Positions 23,090 through 35,082 of a stretch of 64,000 nucleotides of DNA are shown in pieces; the stretch's first letter is position 1, and each line of letters opens with the position of its first letter. The DNA is taken from NCBI GenBank assembly GCA_025093555.1, contig JAIWNF010000011.1:744001-808000 (forward strand). Reading direction: 5' to 3'. The notes beneath the pieces were generated by a model. The model made no database searches. It was not told the DNA's origin and was given only the letters and a program-made list of their open reading frames with translations. The position numbers were made by a program, and so were the translations under genes. The DNA comes from Circinella umbellata. Its lineage: Eukaryota > Mucoromycota > Mucoromycetes > Mucorales > Lichtheimiaceae.

Positions 23090-24464
23090 ATGTCTGATAG
23101 TAATTTTAATCCTGACGTAGAAGCTTTATTTGAAGATGATCCAGGACCTTTAGACGAAGTAGTTGACGATGACGATGACGATTTAAAATTAGATAATGCT
23201 GATACCAAAGTTTGGCTTGTTAAAGTAAATTCTTTTTTTTTATGTACATCGATATATACATGTTCATTTATAAAATCCCTCTCTCACACACTTTTTTTTT
23301 TAATATTAATCAAACTCTTCTCTTTTAAAAAAAGGTACCCAAGTTTCTTGCTAATAAATGGAAACAAGTGGACGAAGATAATGTTAATCTTGGTAGTATA
23401 AGAATTTATAATGAGTAAGTTTTTTTTTTTTTTTTTTTTTACTTATTTTTTATTTCATAAAAAAAAGACTAATACTTTTATTGTACTGTCATTATAGAGC
23501 GCCACCAGGACGATCAAGTGCTGTAAGTTATTCTCATATGATTACTAGTTAATGACTTTTGTAATTATTTAGTTAACACGTCTATTATTATTATTACTAT
23601 TATTATAGATTTCTCTTGTTTTACCAGAATCAGATACAGATCCTATTCCTCATGAATACAGTATTCATATTCCTCAAGGTGAAGTAATGAATAAATATGT
23701 ATTTTCTCAAAGTGAACATGGAGGTAAAGTATATTTAACAAACAAAGGGAGAGAGAGAAAGAGAAAGAAAATAGTATAAAAAATAAGGATATTAAAAAAG
23801 ATGATAATTATAATATACATATATATATACATAGTTAAATCGATCAATGGTACAGTTCATCATGAATGTTCAGCAACACCTACACAATTTGAGCCTTATC
23901 GAGGTATTATGCGAAAACGAGTATTAGATGCTGGAACACCACAACGTACTGTTCAAGTACTTGGTCAAAATAATCAACCTGTATTTGTACCTGGTGCTAG
24001 TAATGCAATGCAAAGTACCGGGTTTTCAGATTTTATTGTAAGTAAATTGTTTTCTATTCCATTCAATCAATTCACTTTCAACTGTTAATAACTTTTTTTA
24101 CATTTCGTAGCAATCCAAAAAACAAAAAACAGACAACAAAGAAAAAGCAACTCGGATGCCACGCAACGAACTTATGGATGTACTATTTGCAGCATTCGAA
24201 AGATATCCTTATTGGTCTTTTAAGGGTATTGTAGAACATACCAAACAACCATCACAATATCTCAAGGAAGTACTCCAAGAAATTTGTATTTTGAACAAAC
24301 GAGGTCCTTATGCAAGTAACTATCAATTAAAACCAGAATATAAACAACGTCCATCAGCAGCTGAATTGGAAAGTGCTGCTAATGCAACAAAAGATGATGA
24401 TGGTAGTGGCGCATCATCTGGTGATGAGGACGATGAAGAAGTCATGGAAACTATTAATGTATAA
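23090..24464 (+). CDS. TFG2: TFIIF subunit beta (RAP30/Tfg2)
   Basis: Six exons, 23090-23224, 23335-23414, 23498-23522, 23609-23723, 23835-24037 and 24111-24464, give 303 residues. Family landmarks appear in order: VWLVKVPKFLANKW (about 43-56), LGSIRIYNE, the dimerisation barrel containing SISLVLPE-like and YVFSQSEHG strands, CSATP, and a C-terminal winged helix (RMPRNELMDVLFAAFERYPYWSFKGIVEHTKQPSQYLKEVL, in two parts, about 205-260). The tail is acidic. TFIIF binds RNA polymerase II, stabilises the preinitiation complex and helps start-site selection. The 25-base third exon is very short but restores phase exactly. Confidence 0.95.
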
Positions 24465-24993
24465 AATAAATTTTAGTGGGTTAATTTGATTCATCAATAA
24501 ATAATAAATAAACAGCTTTTTTGATGCTGTTTTATTCATATTTACAAGTTGTCATACCACTTTTTTTTGGATTTATTTATTTTAAAAGAATAACGTGTTT
24601 ATTAACTACCTTCCCCGATCTGTAATAATGATGCTTTAAAGGATTTTATTTGATAGTCTTAGTACTTTTATTTGCCTTTGTGCGTAGTATACTATATCGT
24701 ATAGATAATGTTGCTAAGGTTGATGTGAGATATTCTCCTTCTGTTTGTGGATCGTTTATAATAAAAATAATTAAAAGGAGAAAAAAAAATAACTCAAACT
24801 CGCTCAATTTATATATATCAAAACATGGCGTTATCAATACATTAAGAGCACACCACTTTTTTTTTCTGTGCCAAATTTAATAGCATAATTGGATATTCTA
24901 CATCGTCTTTCCTTTTTTTTTTATTCTCTTTTTTTTATTCCTCTTGGCATTTATTTTTATTAATCTCCAACTTTCTTTTTTGCGCATTTCGAA
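24465..24993. other. Intergenic region between TFIIF-beta and F-box genes
   Basis: AT-rich. It holds the TFIIF-beta 3' UTR and a T-rich leader for the F-box gene (24855-24990). No gene seen. Confidence 0.5.
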
Positions 24994-27089
24994 ATGAAAC
25001 AACAATCACTACCATTACACAACGACGATAAGAACACTTTAGTTGCAAGAAATGATAATATCCAAGAATTCGTGACTATCGATTTCATCTATTGTCTTCC
25101 TTTTGAATTATTATCTTTGGTCTTCCGTTCATTTCCTATCCAAGACCTTTTCGAATGCATGAAAGTGGATGCATTATGGAGATATCGTATTCGAAATAGT
25201 CCGACGCTGTGGCAACACATTACAATAGTTGATGATAATGATGCTATGCTGATACCCAAATTATCTTCCATTGGCTTCTATATAAAGAGTTACAAAATTA
25301 TTGATGGTAGTGAAAAAGCGCATAGATCAAGTATGAATCTTATTACCACTGGATATTTAAATCGTTTACAATCATTAGGTACAAAAACCAAAGCTCCACG
25401 TGATGAACCTTAATTTAGAGAACATTTTTCTTCTTACATTAATAATTATTGATATGTTACACTCTATATATAGTCATTCATGAAGCAGGGTATTATTTTC
25501 ATAGTAATATAAATAATATTGAAAATAATGACTTGCTGTTACAATCGATTCAATGTTTACAGAATACTCTAACGGAACTTGAACTTACTTGGTATAAACG
25601 CGAAAACAATAGTATGACCACACCAATTCATTTGCCTCAATTATCATCATTGCTTACAGCATGCCCGGGTCTAAAACGGCTATGGATAGATATGCCTGCG
25701 TTTCGTAAAACTGACAGCAATAATGACCATGATGATACTCATGTTACTTCTGCCTTGTTATTATCCACAGGTGACTGTTGGCAACTTACTCATTTACATT
25801 GGTTCGTTGGTTCTTGCAGAAAAGTTAGCGTTGTCGAAATAGAGTCCATACTGATTGCTTGTCCATTCTTAACATATTTTAAACTTGATCCCTGCAATGA
25901 TTCTCTCCCACTTTTATCTATTTATCAAAAATGTTCTGCAAGTCTACGATTTCTTGGTCTCAATGCAGAACAACATAACGATATCTACAAAATGTATTGG
26001 AATAATGTCAGTCGCGACAACAGTAGAAACAATTATGTTCATAATACGCATTATGATGGTGAGAGCAGAAACACCAAAAACTTAGAAGCCCTTGTAATTC
26101 CTTGTGTAAACCGAACAGACTGGAACAATCTGATCAATCTCATTATGACAAACCAAGAACAGCAAAGTAATATATTACAAGACTTGACCATTTTACACCA
26201 TGATGCTTCTGATATTTTTAACTTAGCTCAATTACTTCAAGTATATCGTGGTAAAAAATTACGTTTACGACACACGGGACAGAAGAAACAATATGTTTCT
26301 ACGGTGGAAGCACGTGTAGAATTAATATCTGCACCATCAATATCGACATTTGTATCCCATAATAGCAACAATTGCTATGAGAGGAATCAACAACAACAGC
26401 AACAGTGTCGTCACCAAATGGTTATTACATCCACTTTTTGTCGTGACTACATGACTCAATGTCCATGGTTTATTAATCAACTAGAAGATATTAACGACGA
26501 GTTAGTGAATACAGACTCAATATCAATAATAGAAAGTACAAATATTACTACAACAGCTCTGGTTTTTACACAATGCTTTATATTGGATTCATGTCTTCAC
26601 CATTTATTGGAGGGCGGGTTTCCATATTTACAAGACCTTTATATCGAGAACTGTGTTCTAGAGTCAACTACTTTGACAGATCTTATTCTTGGGCTAGCGA
26701 GAGCATCAGCACCTAATAGTATCAACAATCAGTGCGAAAAAGAAAAAGAAGAACAAGTAGATAAACTACACCCATCGTTGTCAATATCTCCTCCCCGTAT
26801 GAAACATATAAGCTTTGGTTCAATACCAGGCTTGACGGATGACTTGGTCGCAACTTTGGCCGATATTCCAAGTTTAAAACAAGTAACCCTCACTTGTTGC
26901 TATTCTGTTACCGATCAAGGTGTGCGTGATCTTGTCGATAAAAGTAGTATAGAATTAGAACAAGTAACTATTCATGATTGTAAACAAGTGTCATATGTAA
27001 CTACTGAGTATATTCAAAGAAAGCTATCAAGTCGTACCCATTATCACCACGACGATCATGATTCCATTGTTTTGAAAAGGGCAACATGA
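24994..27089 (+). CDS. F-box protein with LRR-like repeats
   Basis: Two exons, 24994-25378 and 25474-27089 (intron with GTACAA donor and tatatag acceptor), give 666 residues. An F-box lies near residues 30-75 (YCLPFELLSLVFRSFPIQDL, then VDALWRYRIRNSPTLWQHI). Irregular leucine-rich repeats follow, for example LTELELTWYKR, LKRLWIDMPAF, LTHLHWFVGSC, LQDLYIENC and a C-terminal AMN1-type pair (LKQVTLTCCYSVTDQGVRDLV, LEQVTIHDCKQVS). Such proteins recruit substrates to SCF ubiquitin ligases through Skp1. The particular substrate cannot be told, and large fungal families of this type evolve fast. A poly-Q/H stretch interrupts the repeats near residue 435. Confidence 0.82.
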
Positions 27090-27616
27090 TGAAATAAATA
27101 ATAATACGTAGTAGTAATAATAGTAGATCGACTCATATGTAGACAATCCACCCCTTTCTATGCCTTTACCTCTCTTTTTAAAATATTTAATAACAGCGAA
27201 ACACGTATAGCTTAGCAACATTGTTGCTAGGAAAAAGGACAAATATTATAGTTTGGATAAGAAATTATTTATACTAAATTATCACTATTCCTTTTTCGTT
27301 CGGCGCGAGCGTTTACAGGAATTTTCCTATGATTTGGCGCTTGTTCTTTTTCAAATTAGCGCTAAGTTTTTTTCGACTAGCCAGCCCCTTCTCGATTTTA
27401 CCGTACACGTGACCCGAAAAAATCGCGGATAAATTTGTTTCCGTAAAAAACTCAGTGATCAAAAAAAAAATAAAGTACCTGTTTTTTTCTAAAAGAAAAT
27501 TGTTATACTTTTTTTTACTTTAAGGAGAAAGAGAAGATATAATAGTCAATGACCAATGGCAACAACAAATAGAAGCAGAGGAGTCGATTGCTCACCTTCA
27601 GGAAGCACTTGCTAAT
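27090..27616. other. Intergenic region
   Basis: Holds the 3' UTR of the F-box gene. A slightly more GC-rich patch (27300-27430) contains GGCGCGAGCG, GGCGC and CACGTGAC-type sequences, possibly promoter elements for the small ORF at 27617. Confidence 0.35.
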
Positions 27617-27808
27617 ATGCAGCAAGCACTTGGTGGTGCTTATAACAACTATCGTGGTTTATTAGACCAGCATCAACGTGACGTCTTTGATCGTTCAGTC
27701 CGTGATAACAACATCAATGATTACTTTCATCATGTTCGTCGGTATCGTGAACGACGACGCCGTGATCGAACGTGGCGTGACGATAATCCATATACATGCT
27801 ACCTCTAA
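27617..27808 (+). CDS. Small arginine-rich hypothetical protein
   Basis: A 63-residue frame from ATG, or longer if an upstream exon supplies the start, because the frame stays open back to 27523 (with QQQIEAEESIAHLQEALANM before the internal Met). The N-terminal part looks like a short amphipathic helix; the C-terminal part is strongly basic (RRYRERRRRDRTWRDDN). It matches no family I recognise. It could be a real small gene, the last exon of one, or a remnant. Confidence 0.35.
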   Translation: MQQALGGAYNNYRGLLDQHQRDVFDRSVRDNNINDYFHHVRRYRERRRRDRTWRDDNPYTCYL

Positions 27809-29565
27809 ACTACATTTCTGCCCATTTTTTTTTCATATGTTTAGATTCCTATTTCATTTACTCATCCACTATTCGTATTTTTGTTCAACAAGTGGTAAAT
27901 AAAATCAAACAAGGTAAGGTAAAATAGATAATAGAAATATGGTCTTTTATGAGAATCCATAAACTTATATAAAAGTAAATAAAATGATAGACATTATTAA
28001 TTAATCATATTCAAGTCTGTATTTATAATTTTTTGATGCATGGTCTTTTTATTCTACAAATATTACATGTTTCATCAAGGATCCATGTATTTCAAGATTA
28101 ACTCTAAATTATTAATTTTTACCATCATCCATTATCATTACTTTTATTATTATTACTATTATTATTACGTATCACTTTTTTTTATTATTATTTTTATTAT
28201 CATTTTTTATTGTCACTTTTTTATTGTCAATTTTTTTTCGTCAATTTTTTTTTTCGTTATTACTATTACCATTATCGGAATTTTAAACGGAAAAACATAT
28301 TTCCTGTTTCTGAGACTCAAATTTTCGGTAAAATCGAGAAGAGGCTAGGGGGTGTGTTTTTTTTCCAATTTTGCATTGGGGGACTATCACATTGGCGTTG
28401 GAAATTTTTATGATTTCGCGTAAAATTATTATCAATTTGGCACATGATGAATTATAACTTTGCGCCTTGGTTATTTATAATGGGCAGGCTTAAAGCTCCT
28501 GGGGTAAAAACATGGCCAATAATTTTAAAAGTTAACTTTTTGTACTCCTCCAATGTAACCAACCCATCCAATACGATTAGACTTTAAGTCTTGTTTGTTG
28601 CACTTGAATGCCAACTTGCTTTTATTATAATGCTTATGATACTGTTACATAGTTACATGGTTCTACAAAAGAAACAAAACTATTTCATAACGTGTAACAT
28701 GTACACCAACTGTCAATATGGAGATGTCGGTTTTGTTTTTGAATATAAAGTTAGCTGTGATTTTCTGCTAAAAACAAAAAACGAGGTTGTCATGACAACA
28801 GTTTTTAACCCCTGTTTGATTGGTATGCTTAATTGTTCTACAGATTTAGTCCAACATATATATAACAGGTCAACATCCTCTATCATTAACATTTAATCAC
28901 TTTATTCAGCACATTATGTAAGATAATAATGACTAGCTAGTATGGGTTTTCTCGGGTATAACATTTACCCCCTTTCTATCTTGTAAATATCAATAATTAT
29001 CTCAACTTGTATATATCACATTGCATGTCTTTAGGTACCAGGCTTATCAGAAGCGTCACCCAAATTGGCCTGTCAATGGAAAAGACTTCCCTTAAATTTA
29101 ATTATTGAAAAATATCCCAGTCTGAAAATGTCTACTCTTGTTATCCCATCTGAGTAAACAAAGTACTATGATAAACTCAAATATACATCTCTAGCAAATA
29201 CTCAAGTAGATAAAAAAAAAGTAATAACTATTCTTGACATAGTAACAGTAGGTATGACCATTACGATGGCAATTTTGCTGCTGTCAACTCGACTCCTTAA
29301 TACATTAGCATTTTATTTTGGAATACATGTAGTATAGCGAAAAAAAAGGGATATAGAATATAAAAACAAATTAGAATGTATGAAAGTGAATAAGAATAAA
29401 ACTTTTGATTGGTAATGAAAGATGTTATAATAACCAAGGTGTGATATGCTGTTATGAGTAGTAAACTAATGAGTAATATGATTATTGTGTTCATAAATGA
29501 TGCATATGGTAGGGATGAATAAAGGAATGATAATGATGAAAAGCAAATGGGTATCGAGGTGTCAT
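27809..29565. other. Intergenic region, nothing recognised
   Basis: Homopolymer-rich and ATT-rich sequence (28110-28270) with no supportable gene on either strand. The plus-strand frame at 28591-28896 lacks any recognisable motif. Confidence 0.4.
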
Positions 29566-30275
29566 TCAACTACATCGTGGCTTTTTACTTGATTTGATGC
29601 TATTTTGGTTCGTACCATTATCATTGTCACTGGTGGTGCTGGCAGTGCTTGATGATGATGATGATGATGATGGTATGTTGTCTTGGGGAGAAATGATAGC
29701 AGATGGAATCAACGCTCTTTTTTTGTTTTTACGACCTGCCGAAATGATTTTTTGGTCACCCTCGCTCGATCGCATCAATTGTTTCAAGTAAATAAAGACG
29801 CACATGGTAAACTAATTCCATGATAGGAACCAATTGCTTTATACATAATGCCGGGTCAGTGGGAAATTCAACACGTTCAGAATAGGTTAAGCGACAAACA
29901 GACCCATCAGGACTATCCATAACAATAACAGTAATATGAAAGCCTAATAGATGAGAAGTATTTTTATTAAGTGAACAAGGTTCAAACTTATTCATCTTAA
30001 TATAGCACAATTGTCTCTTACTGGATATGATAAAGGCTGCAGTTTTAGATTTACGCACGGCGCGTGGGAAAGCATTAGTCAATGATGAAAAAAAATCCTT
30101 TAACATCTTCAGTGCTTTTAATCCTCATTCATGCAATTCTTTCGTTCCATTTTCGTCCTCATCTAATAAACCAACTTCCGAAAATGCAATTTCATGACCA
30201 AGGTAAACGCATTTCTTGTCTAGTTGGCAACCAGAGACCCGCTGGGCAACTTGATCATCTCCTACTAACATGCAC
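29566..30275 (-). pseudogene. Hypothetical gene relic, lineage-restricted type
   Basis: Reading the minus strand from about 30275, the frame encodes VGDDQVAQRVSGCQLD...GLLDEDENGTKELHE, then a TGA stop. It continues in the same frame with KMLKDFFSSLTNAFPRAVRK and TDPALCIKQLVPIMELVYHV. A frameshift near 29770 leads into a serine-rich basic tail (IISAGRKNKKRALIP, poly-S) ending at 29566. One stop and one shift in an otherwise well-formed frame indicate a recently decayed gene. The general style (conserved strand-rich core, KLRxxL-like C-terminal helix) recalls hypothetical proteins common in transposon-rich Mucoromycota regions; I do not assign a function. Confidence 0.5.
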
Positions 30276-30384
30276 TTCTGGTTATGTCATTCAGTTGATG
30301 CTTTCGATTTCTTTTTTCCACTGTAGAATATCTTCTCTATATAAATTAACATAAAATATTGATGAATATTTAGGATATTCATCT

Positions 30385-30665
30385 AGAGGATTAAATATAA
30401 ATCTAATGATTAAAAAAATTTCCTAATTTTTTTATCATCTATAATATATATAAAAATAATATAAATAAAGTGTATTATTTAGATTATTTATAGCTTTAAC
30501 CCAAAACTAATAACAAACAACTCCAAAAGAAAATAAATTCTTTATTCCTTTTTCCATCTGGTACAAATATCTTTAGATATTTGTAAAAAGAAAGAGAATC
30601 CTTTCTTTTTTAAAATATTCCATAAATATTTTATTTTCTTTGTTATTAATTATATAGCAGATTAA
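30385..30665 (+). repeat. Left terminal inverted repeat of the deleted element
   Basis: Pairs with 32200-32482 in inverted orientation. The outermost sequence AGAGGATTAAATATAAAT is identical at both ends; the similarity decays in patches inward. Confidence 0.7.
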
Positions 30666-30745
30666 TCAATATGTATAGATTAAAATTTAACTTATAATTT
30701 TTACTTAAATCATCTAATTAAAAATATTAATAATAAAAGTATTTA

Positions 30746-31605
30746 TTATATATAATAAATGATATTTTTTTTACAAAAATAACTCTTAATAATATCTTTT
30801 TCATTAAAATCATCTTCTTTTACCCAACTATTATCTTTATTTTCATAACCTTTCCATTTAACTAAAAAGGTATATTTATGATCATCAATAATTTTATGTT
30901 GTATAATATCTTCTATCTCATAAAATTTATTATCTTTATCAACTTCTCGCATTAAATTAATATTTATTTTTTGTTTACTTTTTTCTTTTTTTCTTTTTTC
31001 TTATTTATATTATTATATTCTGAAAAATCTACATCACTGTTATTTTGAACATCCTCATTAGTTATAATCTACTAGTTTTTAATTTATATGACCATCTTTT
31101 TTGTTGCGATATATCTGGCTTATCATATTCAATTGTACTATCATGACCATCTAATAATAAGGTTATATTTTTAAAATTTTGAGGGTTTTTAATCAATGCA
31201 GAAAGAATTCTTATTTTTATATTAGAAAACATATTTAAAAGATAGTAATCTCCATATTTATTAAAATGATGCATTTGGAATATTTTTCTTAATATTTTTA
31301 CTTGTAAGATGATAAATTAAATATATTCCTTTTTCTATTTCAATATAAGGTGCTGGATATTCTTTATATGTATATAATTTAGTTAGAAAGAAAAATACAC
31401 TAATATAACCTAATTTATCTAATACTTCTTTTTTTATATTATTAATTTCTTTAATGTTTTTTATTTCAGTCCTATGATGTTTATATGTAAAACTAATGTT
31501 TTTCCAATTATCATTTAGAAAATCCCATTAATTTAATACTAATTCATTTATTTCATTTTTTAATTTTTCTTTATTATTTATATTTTCGACCATATTTTGT
31601 AAAAC
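30746..31605 (-). pseudogene. Harbinger-like transposase remnant retaining a chromodomain
   Basis: From about 31605 leftward: a start MVENINNKEKLKNEI, an early in-frame stop, then KLGYISVFFFLTKLY and EYPAPYIEIEKGIYLIYHL. After a frame change come the first catalytic region ITLLLDGHDSTIEYD (31274-31062), a basic asparagine/lysine linker, and a C-terminal chromodomain (30952-30746: YEIEDIIQHKIID, FLVKWKGYENKDNSW). It is clearly homologous to the intact-type transposase at 35193-44311. An internal deletion removes the region with the second Asp and the Glu of the DDE triad, yet the chromodomain stays open. Confidence 0.75.
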
Positions 31606-32199
31606 ATAAAAAGTGATGCATATAGTTTTGATGATATATTCTTATATATAATAATTAATTCAATTTTGAAATTATAATCAATTAATAAATAATTTTTTAT
31701 TTATAGATTTTATCAAAATTAGTAAGTATTGTTTGCTCCCCATAGATAAAAAACATTTATTTGTTATATAAATTATGTTTTTAGAATCTTTATTAAAGAT
31801 TCAGATACATTGTATCTTAAAAAGAAGTAAAAATAATCAAAAATTAATTAAATTTTTTATTTTTAATCTTTTCTATAGAGTTTATTTTTTTAACTTTTAA
31901 ATTATATCACGCATTAAAATGATTACGTAATCATTTAATTAACCTGTGAAAATTATAATTTAATAAAAATATATAATTCTTAAAATTAATTCTATTAATT
32001 TTTGAGGCCCATACAAAGCCCGAAATATTAAATATATTAAAAAATAAATATTAATAAAAATCACCCTAAAGGGTTAAAAGCTTGTGGTAGTGAGCTAATT
32101 CCTATTAATAAAGTTTTATTTTTATATATTTTTATTTCTGAAAAACATAAAAGTCAACTAATTTTAAATGTTTTTTATATATATAATTAGTAATAAAGA

Positions 32200-32482
32200 A
32201 AATAAAATATTCATGGAATATTTTAAAAAAGAAAGGATTCTCTTTCTTTTACAAATATCTAAAGATATTTATACTAAATGGAAAAAGAAAAGAATGAAAT
32301 GATTTTCTTTGTGTTGTTTGTAGTTCTTTGTTATTGATTGTAGTGGTGGTGAGTGGTGGTTTAAGGCTAAAGTTATAAATAATCTAAATAATAAACTTTA
32401 TTTATATTATTTATTATATTGTAGATGATAAAAAAATTAAGAGATTTTTTTTGTAATCATCAAATTTATATTTAATCCTCTG
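32200..32482 (-). repeat. Right terminal inverted repeat of the deleted element
   Basis: Inverted partner of 30385-30665. It carries gaaaggattctctttctttta and the terminal atttaatcctct. Confidence 0.7.
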
Positions 32483-33190
32483 ATAGGGTAAAGTTCAATG
32501 ACTTCTTTTAACATTGCTCCCTAATCTTCCTCTTAGAAACTATATTGTAAACGTGAAGTAGCTTATAAAACATGGTCAGATATTAGTGTGGTATTTATGG
32601 ATATGAATTTAACAGGAAATAAGGTAAGTATAAAAAATGATAAAAGAATAAGTCTTGTGAGAATCTTTCAGATGTTTTATTATATGAAAATAATATTAAG
32701 ATAAAAGATATATGATCATTATTTCTATTACAAGTAAGTTATATATATATATGTTTTAGATGTGTATTTTCCTGTATTTTCCTGTATTTGTAGATAATGT
32801 TATATGATGTTAAATTGTGTATTATGTGATTGTGAATAAATAAATTATGTTTGATTGTTATATTTGTATATTGTATATAAAGTGTTATTGTGGTAGAATT
32901 ATTATTTGAATATTTGTGTATTTAGAAAGCAACCAATGTAAGGTTATTTTATTGTTTTTTACATATAGTTTATATTTTAATTATCTGAGATGAAGGATTG
33001 ACGTGTGCCATACGACAATTAGTAAGACCAAAGATACTTCAATAAGCTATGAAACATAATAAAAACTTACGAGCTGGCTCGGATCTTGGTGGATAGAAAG
33101 CATTTTGCAATAAAGAACCACACGCGGTACTCAATGTCATCTTCGATGAAATCATCATTTAAAATATTATAATTGTATATGTTCGCCATC
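32483..33190. other. Intergenic region, nothing recognised
   Basis: AT-rich DNA between the deleted transposon and the next gene relic. No supportable gene. Confidence 0.4.
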
Positions 33191-33199
33191 TGGTGCAAT

Positions 33200-34190
33200 G
33201 TATCCTAAGCCCAGGACAAATCTGGCTCGTCAGTTCTCAGTTGGGTGAAATGTTTAAATGAGGATTTTGTTGTTCAAGTCGTGCAACATTTTCTACATTT
33301 TTTTTAAAAAAAAGTAAGTACACTGTTTAAATAATTTAACATAATATAATACAGCATATATTACACCTCACTTACAATTCCTTCAAAAGAATAAAGATAG
33401 TTGTGGAGTTTCTCCGGCAATGGTTGATCAAATTCCACAGCCTTGTAGTCACAGATTTCATCAAGATACTCTACACTGAAGTTATTAACATATATTGAAT
33501 CATCAGGACCAATAATAATCATTGAATGTAGTATAGGACTATATTCAACAAAATGATTAACATAAAGTATCGGTAAGCAGGCGACAAGATAAAAATGTTC
33601 TTGAACGAGAATGTGGAGAAAAAAAGGTTTGGAGTTAATTTTAACAGCGACCTATTATTACTTACTGTTCATAAACCGTGTTCATCACTATATCTCTATG
33701 ACCTCTTCGACAATGGTTCCACACTTCCACTAGCCAGCTTCCATACTTTTCCAGCCTTGATTGCATCGTCATATTTTTTCTTAACATTAGCAAATAATGC
33801 TTCAGTCATCAAAGCTCCTGAGTGGGTTTTCTTTCTAGTGGTGGTTTTTGTAGTGCTCCCTTTCTTGATTGTCTGGATTTTACTCTTTATATCTGACCAG
33901 TCAATTTCCTATTTCCATAATAAAAGTTATTGGGAAATGATAGTAAGCGGTAATATTATAAAAGAGGCTGTTATAGTAATTATCCATAATTATGATCATT
34001 AACTTCAACTTCTGTTTCTCTAGTAGCGATCTTGTATAATGTTATCCAAGTTGATTTGACATCAGTTCGTAGATCAGTATGTTTTGCTACTTCATCAAGA
34101 TTCTTGTTAAGGAATCCACAAGGGATGGCTCCTGTTTGAATTTTTGCAAGTTGTAATGTATTGTACTATAAAGGAATCTATGTTGCACAC
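33200..34190 (-). pseudogene. Broken hypothetical gene in transposon-rich DNA
   Basis: Several coding blocks follow on the minus strand. First: LQLAKIQTGAIPCGFLNKN (34170-34110) continuing to TWITLYKIATRETEVE. Then after a probable intron: EIDWSDIKSKIQTIKKGS (about 33905) and HSGALMTEALFANVKKKYDD, KAGKVWKLASGSV, followed by frameshifts and stops near 33700-33650. A further block at about 33560-33400 reads SMIIIGPDDSIYVNNFSVEYLDEI and FDQPLPEKLHNYLYSFEGI before a GTAAGT donor. It looks like a lineage-specific gene of unknown function that has decayed. The plus-strand frame over the same bases is an antisense shadow. Confidence 0.5.
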
Positions 34191-34505
34191 ATGTCAGTAT
34201 ATAATTCACATAGATGAATAATCAATACCAATGATTTATACTATTAATTTATATCAAAAAATATAAATATAATTATAAATAAATAATGAAAATTTTAATA
34301 GTTTTTATTGTTATTTCAAAGATATATAAAAAATAGTGTAAACATAAAATATGATGTAACTGTTATATCAATCAAATATAATAAAATAAAAGAGATGTTA
34401 AAAAGTCAATGAGACCCAAAAGAACAATAATTGAACTCAAGTTTATTAAAATAAAATATTATCTCTATTTATATGAATCTTATTATCAGTGGGATATATT
34501 GATTT

Positions 34506-34660
34506 GACGGTCGATAAATCCCTGGTCAATTCCAAGAGACTGTCAATTCTGACCTATAAGTACATATGCTATAATCATCTTTTTCACTTTATTGGAGCGG
34601 AAATACAAAGAAATAAATATAAAAGAAAATAATACATGATAATAAATCTATGATCTTCTT
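34506..34660 (+). repeat. DIRS left inverted terminal repeat
   Basis: 34551-34660 (gacctataagtacatatgct onward) is the inverted copy of 48659-48768. The outer 45 bases (34506-34550) are specific to this end and are matched in the internal complementary region at 48519-48570. Confidence 0.88.
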
Positions 34661-34711
34661 TTTCGCTCTTTGGACACTTCCGTCGATCTCGAATTTCCTT
34701 CTTATTTGATC

Positions 34712-35082
34712 ATGTCTAGTGAATCTAATACTACTCAACAAACTCAAGAACAGCAGCAACAGCTGCCCCCAGACCCTTTACAATCGTCATTGTACCAACA
34801 GGAGCACGTCATTGCTTCCTTACAAGAGCAACTTCAACGGCAACAACAGATGCTTGAAGCTTTAGCCATTTTACAAGCAGCTCCACTTCCAAGTTCCCAA
34901 CCTCATACTTTACCTACTAGACCTCACTTTGACTGGCTTCCTTCCAAGGAACTCCTTCAGCTTCTTCCTGAGCTCTCTGAAGATTTATTTAGTCACCAGC
35001 TTAGTGATGACCAAAAGAAATCTCTAATTGATAATTACCCTGCTAAGCTGCTATACAAGGAATACGTTATATAGCACCTCAA
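34712..35082 (+). pseudogene. DIRS ORF1 (Gag-like), 5' part
   Basis: Starts at the ATG giving MSSESNTTQQTQEQQQQL, a Gln-rich coiled-coil-like region (QEHVIASLQEQLQRQQQ), then FDWLPSKELLQLLPELSEDL and SDDQKKSLIDNYPA. A frameshift near 35060 moves the frame to RYIAPQA just before the insertion site at 35083-35085. The 3' part resumes at 45003. Its role would be nucleic-acid packaging, inferred from position. Confidence 0.7.

Larger units (their letters stand above)
30385..32482 (-). mobile_element. Deleted PIF/Harbinger-like transposon with ~280-bp terminal inverted repeats
   Basis: The first ~280 bases (agaggattaaatataaat... at 30385) and the last ~280 (reverse complement of 32482 leftwards) are imperfect inverted copies of each other, including the shared inner segment tctttagatatttgtaaaa and aaatattccat. 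Between them lies a minus-strand transposase remnant with a chromodomain. No clear target-site duplication was found. The internal gene has lost its catalytic centre, so the element is non-autonomous. Confidence 0.7.

Noticed and set aside
28591..28896. 101-codon plus-strand frame
   Set aside because: No recognisable domain, no splice context and no supporting composition change.
33595..34002. Plus-strand 135-codon frame with hydrophobic stretches
   Set aside because: The minus strand over the same bases encodes blocks of a decayed gene with coherent motifs; the plus frame is a shadow.
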